Source of the DNA: Pomacea canaliculata
Lineage: Eukaryota; Mollusca; Gastropoda; Architaenioglossa; Ampullariidae
NCBI RefSeq assembly: GCF_003073045.1
Contig: NC_037590.1
Span: forward strand, 31,088,449-31,152,448
Direction: 5' to 3'
DNA: 64,000 nucleotides
Of this stretch, positions 59,706-64,000 are shown piece after piece; within the stretch, counting starts at the first letter, position 1, and every line of letters begins with the position of its first letter. The translations under genes and the position numbers were made by a program. The notes beneath the pieces are model-generated. The model saw only the letters and a list, made by a program, of their open reading frames with translations, was not told where the DNA came from and searched no databases.

Positions 59706-61139
59706 TTAGCCAATGACAGATGTGCCGTTAACGTCAACGTTACAGTTGTTAGAGGTGCAGGTTTGCACGCAATGTGTATAACGGTAACCGGAGATAACCA
59801 CTTCCTGGCACTGCGTACCGATGTATAGCTTGGTGCCACAACCACGTCTCCTACCTTCGCCTGCCAGCAAAAAAAAAAACATACAACCAAGATTTAGGTG
59901 CGGAAAACGGGATACATAAAAGCAATCTTAACTATCACCCACTACTTTACCTACCTATTCATTCGTTCGTACGTTTACCTATTTGTCAATCTCTCGTGTA
60001 TTCACCTAAACAATTGACTCAATATATCTGTTCACAGATCTGTATTTTAAGTTAAAACAATTAAATGCAATAAACTCATGTTTAAATGTACAGAAACTCA
60101 TTTCATATCATATATACGGTTTATATATTTTCGTGTGTATATATATATTTGATGTAAAGAAACTCGTCATTTAGGTAAAGAAGGGACGTGTTTACTCGGT
60201 GTAGGCTTCACGCAGCATACAACAGCAGAAATATAACAATGTAAGAAAGTGAATAAAAGTCTCACAGGCGGACGCACAATCAACCCTCCACCCCTAAAAA
60301 AAAACAAGTTTACTTACCCGGTAAGTCAAGAGCGGATAATGTGATAGTCGTGCAGTAGCCATAACCTTCAGGACAAACAATAGATGGCGCGCTTCGTCCG
60401 TTGTCGCAAACTGGTTGGCTGAAGGTACAATTCACGCATGATAAGCTGTTCACTGCAACACAAAACACGGAGTGTGTCAGACTTGCTTCTGTGATCGAGT
60501 CTCTCCTATTCACCTGGAAAATTGTTACCTGTTGACAAACACCTTCCCTGAGTAACACAACATCGGACGATGGTACATTATGTGGTTTTAAAATATCCGT
60601 GTCTTCTTGACTAAAACAAACAGCAATGTATAATATTGGCACATGGCTGCTTTCTTAATAACAAACATGTGGACAATCAAGTACAATGTAAAGCATTAAT
60701 AATGAACTTTGTTTTCACGTTCTTAGACTGACGGTGTCTCGCCAGGAATTAACCCTCTACCGTTGGTTGAGGTGTTAGTCGGTGATGATGAAACTCCTTG
60801 TAACGAGTTGTGAGTGTCATCGGTATTTGTCAATTAAGTAGCAACCATCATCAAGTCAGATTCCTAGTGCATTGTCACTTGACTAATAAACCAGTTCTTA
60901 TATTATTCTAGTTCATTAAGCCATGCTAAATGCTAAGTGTCTTGAGCTTTTTACTGGACGAACAAACTAAACATATCCAAAAGAAGAAAACATCCATTCA
61001 CAAAACTTTTAATAGAAACAAAATAAGATGAGTACAAGAAAGAGTCAGGTGAAGTAAACCTACCACAGTCGACGTGGAGAAGAAAGAAAAGCCCGCACAG
61101 ACAGAAGGCGGCGGCCATTAACTGATGTGTTGTTGTCAT
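59706..61139 (-). CDS. LU8: secreted Ly6/uPAR-like three-finger protein, 121 aa, 3 exons
   Basis: Coding exons (minus strand) are 61064-61139, 60318-60452 and 59706-59860; introns are phase 1 with GT-AG ends. The signal exon reads MTTTHQLMAAAFCLCGLFF. Exon 2 gives C-x2-C-x6-C-x10-C-x6-C; exon 3 gives C-x9-C-x12-C-x3-C-x4-CN followed by VDVNGTSVIG and stop. It is the longest member through longer loops, notably between cysteines 6 and 7. The exon 3 acceptor sits behind a poly-T run (GCTGGCAG on the sense strand). The unit is a diverged duplicate of the LU2 unit in the same orientation and lies tail-to-tail with LU7. Secreted LU protein; ligand unknown. Confidence 0.86.
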
Positions 61140-61276
61140 GTTGGTCTTGTGGAGTGAGAACTCGCGGCCTCTTGTCTTTCCTCAGGTGAAAGTGGTGACA
61201 GCAATGGTGAGACTACTCGGGGCGTGTTGCAGGCAGCTAGTCGGTGATCTATCAATATCCTTACTGGTCGCCTGCC

Positions 61277-61305
61277 TTTTATATCTTACACACCATGTCA
61301 CATGA
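61277..61305 (-). promoter_or_regulatory. LU8 core promoter (TATA plus E-box)
   Basis: On the minus strand, CACTGTCATGTGACATGG (E-box TCATGTGA, about 61297-61304) precedes TATAAAA at 61277-61283. Arrangement and spacing are the same as in the plus-strand LU4/5/7, showing that the promoter was inherited across both orientations. Confidence 0.7.
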
Positions 61306-61540
61306 CAGTGTGAAGAGGGGGATGGTTGACTTGTACATGCAATAGAAAATTTATTCCACGTAACTGATAATTTCTCATGGGGGGGGGGGAGGGGAATGTG
61401 AGTGGAACTGGGAGATTTGAAGATGGGGGTGAGCGAAGTTAAGTAGCTGGTGTAGGTCGGGAGTGGTTGGAAGAGTGTCGCTGCTCGTTAACGCTACATG
61501 TGTTGTTTAATCTCTTAATCTCAAGAAGCTCAGTGTTCTT

Positions 61541-61570
61541 ATTGTTATTAATATTATTATTAATATTATA

Positions 61571-61613
<43 letters not shown>
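61541..61613. repeat. (ATT)n microsatellite
   Basis: Imperfect at its start (ATTGTTATTAATATT), then uninterrupted. Confidence 0.95.
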
Positions 61614-61615
<2 letters not shown>

Positions 61616-61639
61616 GGCAAAACAGATGTCAGGTAATCT

Positions 61640-62010
61640 GTCGAAGAAGTAAGCAGCTTTAATATTTGGAAGCCACTCTGGCCAAGGACGGTTCACAACA
61701 ATGACTACGACCTACACGTGTACTTCCAGATACAATCTGTACAAGTCACTTGTAGTAGCGATCCTGCTTTGCTGGTGTGAGACATGCTCTCCGATACGAA
61801 AAAATAACACAAATACTTGAGAAGGATGCTTCGATTAGTGTACACATCACATCAAACCATTGACTGTGTATGAAGTACACCTCCACACTCATATGACATC
61901 ACCAACATCTACTTGCAATAGTCAAGCAGTGTAAGTTAGTGTAGTCTGGTCATGTGACCGGGTATGACAAGGCCTTGACTTTGCCCTGGAGGTCTCCTAA
62001 GCAACCGAAT
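61640..62010 (+). mobile_element. LINE (RTE-like) RT C-terminal relic
   Basis: The plus strand reads RYNLYKSLVVAILLCWCET, matching the LYKSLV..ILLYGCE(T/S)W box of non-LTR elements. After frame changes, SGHVTGYDKALTLPW follows, matching the (F/S)GHV-R-D box near the end of such ORFs. Dead fragment between two microsatellites. Confidence 0.65.
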
Positions 62011-62064
62011 TTACATTTAAAACTGTCTGTGAAGTTAAACGTTAAATATCTCTGTATGACACAC

Positions 62065-62144
<80 letters not shown>
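62065..62144. repeat. (AAT)n microsatellite
   Basis: About 26 uninterrupted units. The 35-bp segment before it (GTTAAATATCTCTGTATGAC) recurs after it at about 62195 as a direct repeat. Confidence 0.95.
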
Positions 62145-64000
62145 TCACATTCTTTTAAAAAGTTACTGGAAAAAGCTGATTTGTAACTTTTAACGTTAAA
62201 TATTTCTGTATGACACATGCATTAACAATATTAATAATATTATTAATAATATTAATAACAATAAGAACACTCAGTTTTTGGAGATATATGATGTCAATCA
62301 TTTCAGCCTGGCTTGTAGTTCACGCAAAGTTTGCTGTGATAGCTTGACATTGTGAAACTGCTGGAGGAAGGCAATCAGAGTTCAAAGTGGAATTACCGTT
62401 TAATGACATCGTCAGTTTATATTGTTATGAAAGGGTAGTCATGATCAAAAATCGAGATTTGAATCCACAACAAACGATTTTTGTCGTCTTTGTCGTTTAT
62501 TCGTTCAATTTTCGTACGGAATCTTAAAAAAAGAAAAAAAGAAAGAAGGTCGTCTAGAGCCTGAAAATAAGATGCAAAGAGTTTCTGAGGCACACGAGGG
62601 TTAATTTACTGATGACAAACTTGTGGATGATTCGTTCCTCTCGCCGTAAGCTTTTAAAATGCCATGTTTACAGACAACTGCCATCCAGTGGCTAGCTCCA
62701 TCTATTGTTTCTCTTAGATAATCCATCCTAGTTTTGACGACACTTGTCATCAGACTAAAGTTAACTGACCATCAGTGGAGACTACGGCTGATGATTTTTG
62801 TTTTAAATATCCAAAACAAATCACACTGTTGTATTATTTTTTGTTTGTTTATTTACCTATCCTCCATAACGGGAATAAAGAAGTCCCTATCTCCACTCAA
62901 ATGACAAGTTTTCTTACTTATCGCTACTACAACAACTACTACCACACACACACACACACATTTATACATAACCTATCCAGAGCATACGTTTTGCTCATCA
63001 AATTATTTTAATTCACCAGGTAAATAGGATATATTAAGAAAAACACAAATAAATGTATAGTCTATACCCCTTAAAAAAACTACAATAAACTATAAAGACA
63101 GTAGCAAACCATAAAAATGACAGATGAACAAATAATAAGAAAATAATAACGATGTGGAGTTCCTATAACCAATGCACGGTAGACACAAACACAGTATAAG
63201 ACATTGAAGGAACAAAATAATAATGTCAACGGTACAGGACTGCGCCCTTGGCAGTGATGTGTGTGAGACACTGGGTAATGTCAACAAAGGAAGCCATATT
63301 TTCCCGACATTAAAAAGTATGAATGTTTGACTTTATATGCTTCGTTTGAAACGTGTAAAATTAATAACAGACTTTATACAAGTTTAATTTACATAAATTA
63401 GGAGCAACCATGTATACCCGAGGTGAGGAATTTTAATCACTTGATCCGGTCCACGAAGCCAACCGCATATTTCCGCATATTTGTAAGCTTTTTGATAGCA
63501 AGATAAATGGAGAGTAAGTAAAGTTTGAGCGACATGTAGGAGCGTCTACTACGAGATAGACACATACATTACGAGTGCATGACAGGGACGGCACGTACTC
63601 TTCACGTAGACCGTGTCTCCTATGGAAGTTTCCAACTATAAACATGCTTTACAGACGTCAGACACCAAACAGTTGTTTCCCTTTCCTTTTGATTTCCCGC
63701 GCACCTAATGACAAAAATGAGGATTATGATGAACCATAGGAGAGCAGTGAAAGGCAGGCTGGGATTGTGCACCTTGCAAACGTGTTAACTCCCTTTAGCA
63801 AACTTTCGCTTGACCAAGTAGAGTGAGACAATCTTAAAGTAGACACTTTTGTATGGCCCACCAATGATGTTATAAATCCCAGTACAGCGCTTGTGACATT
63901 TTTGTGCAAGTGTGAGACAATCGTAAGCAGAATGCTATACAAAGTACAGAACTAAAGTGTCTGTGTGCTAGCCTGTTACTCGTCGAAGTTAGCCAGCTAG

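Larger units (their letters stand above)
58755..61500 (-). repeat. LU8 duplication unit, paralogous to 27310-30170
   Basis: Starts with the same CTGCCGACCTTTGAAAGCG and follows the LU2 unit through the family 3' flank, gene, promoter and G-rich upstream tract (61380-61395). Confidence 0.75.
61140..64000. other. LU8 upstream region, LINE relic and AT repeats; no gene
   Basis: 61140-61500 is the LU8 leader, promoter and upstream region. Beyond it lie two trinucleotide runs, a LINE relic between inverted AT-rich arms, and unrecognised sequence to the end of the window. Confidence 0.5.

Noticed and set aside
10413-61139. Calling the LU genes venom toxins
   Set aside because: The fold, signal peptide and fast exon change fit toxins but equally fit immune, reproductive or signalling Ly6 proteins; nothing in the window decides.

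Overview
This is intron-rich, AT-leaning, microsatellite-rich animal DNA. I infer an invertebrate, most likely a lophotrochozoan such as a gastropod mollusc. That rests on general character only (small secreted Ly6-like genes in tandem, long GACA and trinucleotide runs, hAT, mariner and non-LTR relics); no gene seen here fixes the species.

The only clear genes form one tandem family of small secreted cysteine-rich proteins of the Ly6/uPAR (LU, three-finger) fold. Each has three coding exons joined by two phase-1 introns. Exon 1 is always 76 nt and encodes the signal peptide. Exon 2 encodes cysteines 1-5 and exon 3 encodes cysteines 6-10, ending in the LU-typical Cys-Asn pair. Six genes can be joined completely with consensus splice sites: LU1 (+, 10413-20893), LU2 (-, 28236-29700), LU4 (+, 40360-41465), LU5 (+, 49532-50669), LU7 (+, 56384-57472) and LU8 (-, 59706-61139). 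LU3 (-, 35164-35747) keeps promoter, exon 2 and exon 3 but has lost the signal-peptide exon. Two relics are a lone exon 2 (36634-36747, -) and a lone exon 3 (53890-54008, +). None has a GPI-type hydrophobic tail, so the products should be secreted.

Layout: 1-9560 has no recognised gene, only microsatellites and a foldback element. 9560-20893 is LU1, with a 9.7 kb first intron holding a SINE and a LINE relic. 20894-28235 is non-coding with a mariner relic and a SINE. 28236-36750 carries the minus-strand group LU2, LU3 and the lone exon 2. 37323-42465 and 44889-51872 are two copies of one block, carrying LU4 and LU5; a 230-bp hAT MITE with a perfect 8-bp target duplication lies between them. 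A third, more diverged unit (about 54565-58045) carries LU7. 58755-61500 is a diverged copy of the LU2 unit and carries LU8. The rest is LINE relic and AT-rich repeat.

Two points stand out. First, LU4 and LU5 introns and flanks are about 98% identical by eye, whereas their exons, mainly the loop-coding parts of exons 2 and 3, are far more diverged; this is the reverse of normal drift and the pattern expected of fast-evolving secreted effectors. Second, the genes share a compact promoter (TCATGTGA-type E-box, TATAAAA, conserved 5' leader), implying common regulation. Their function cannot be told from the sequence.
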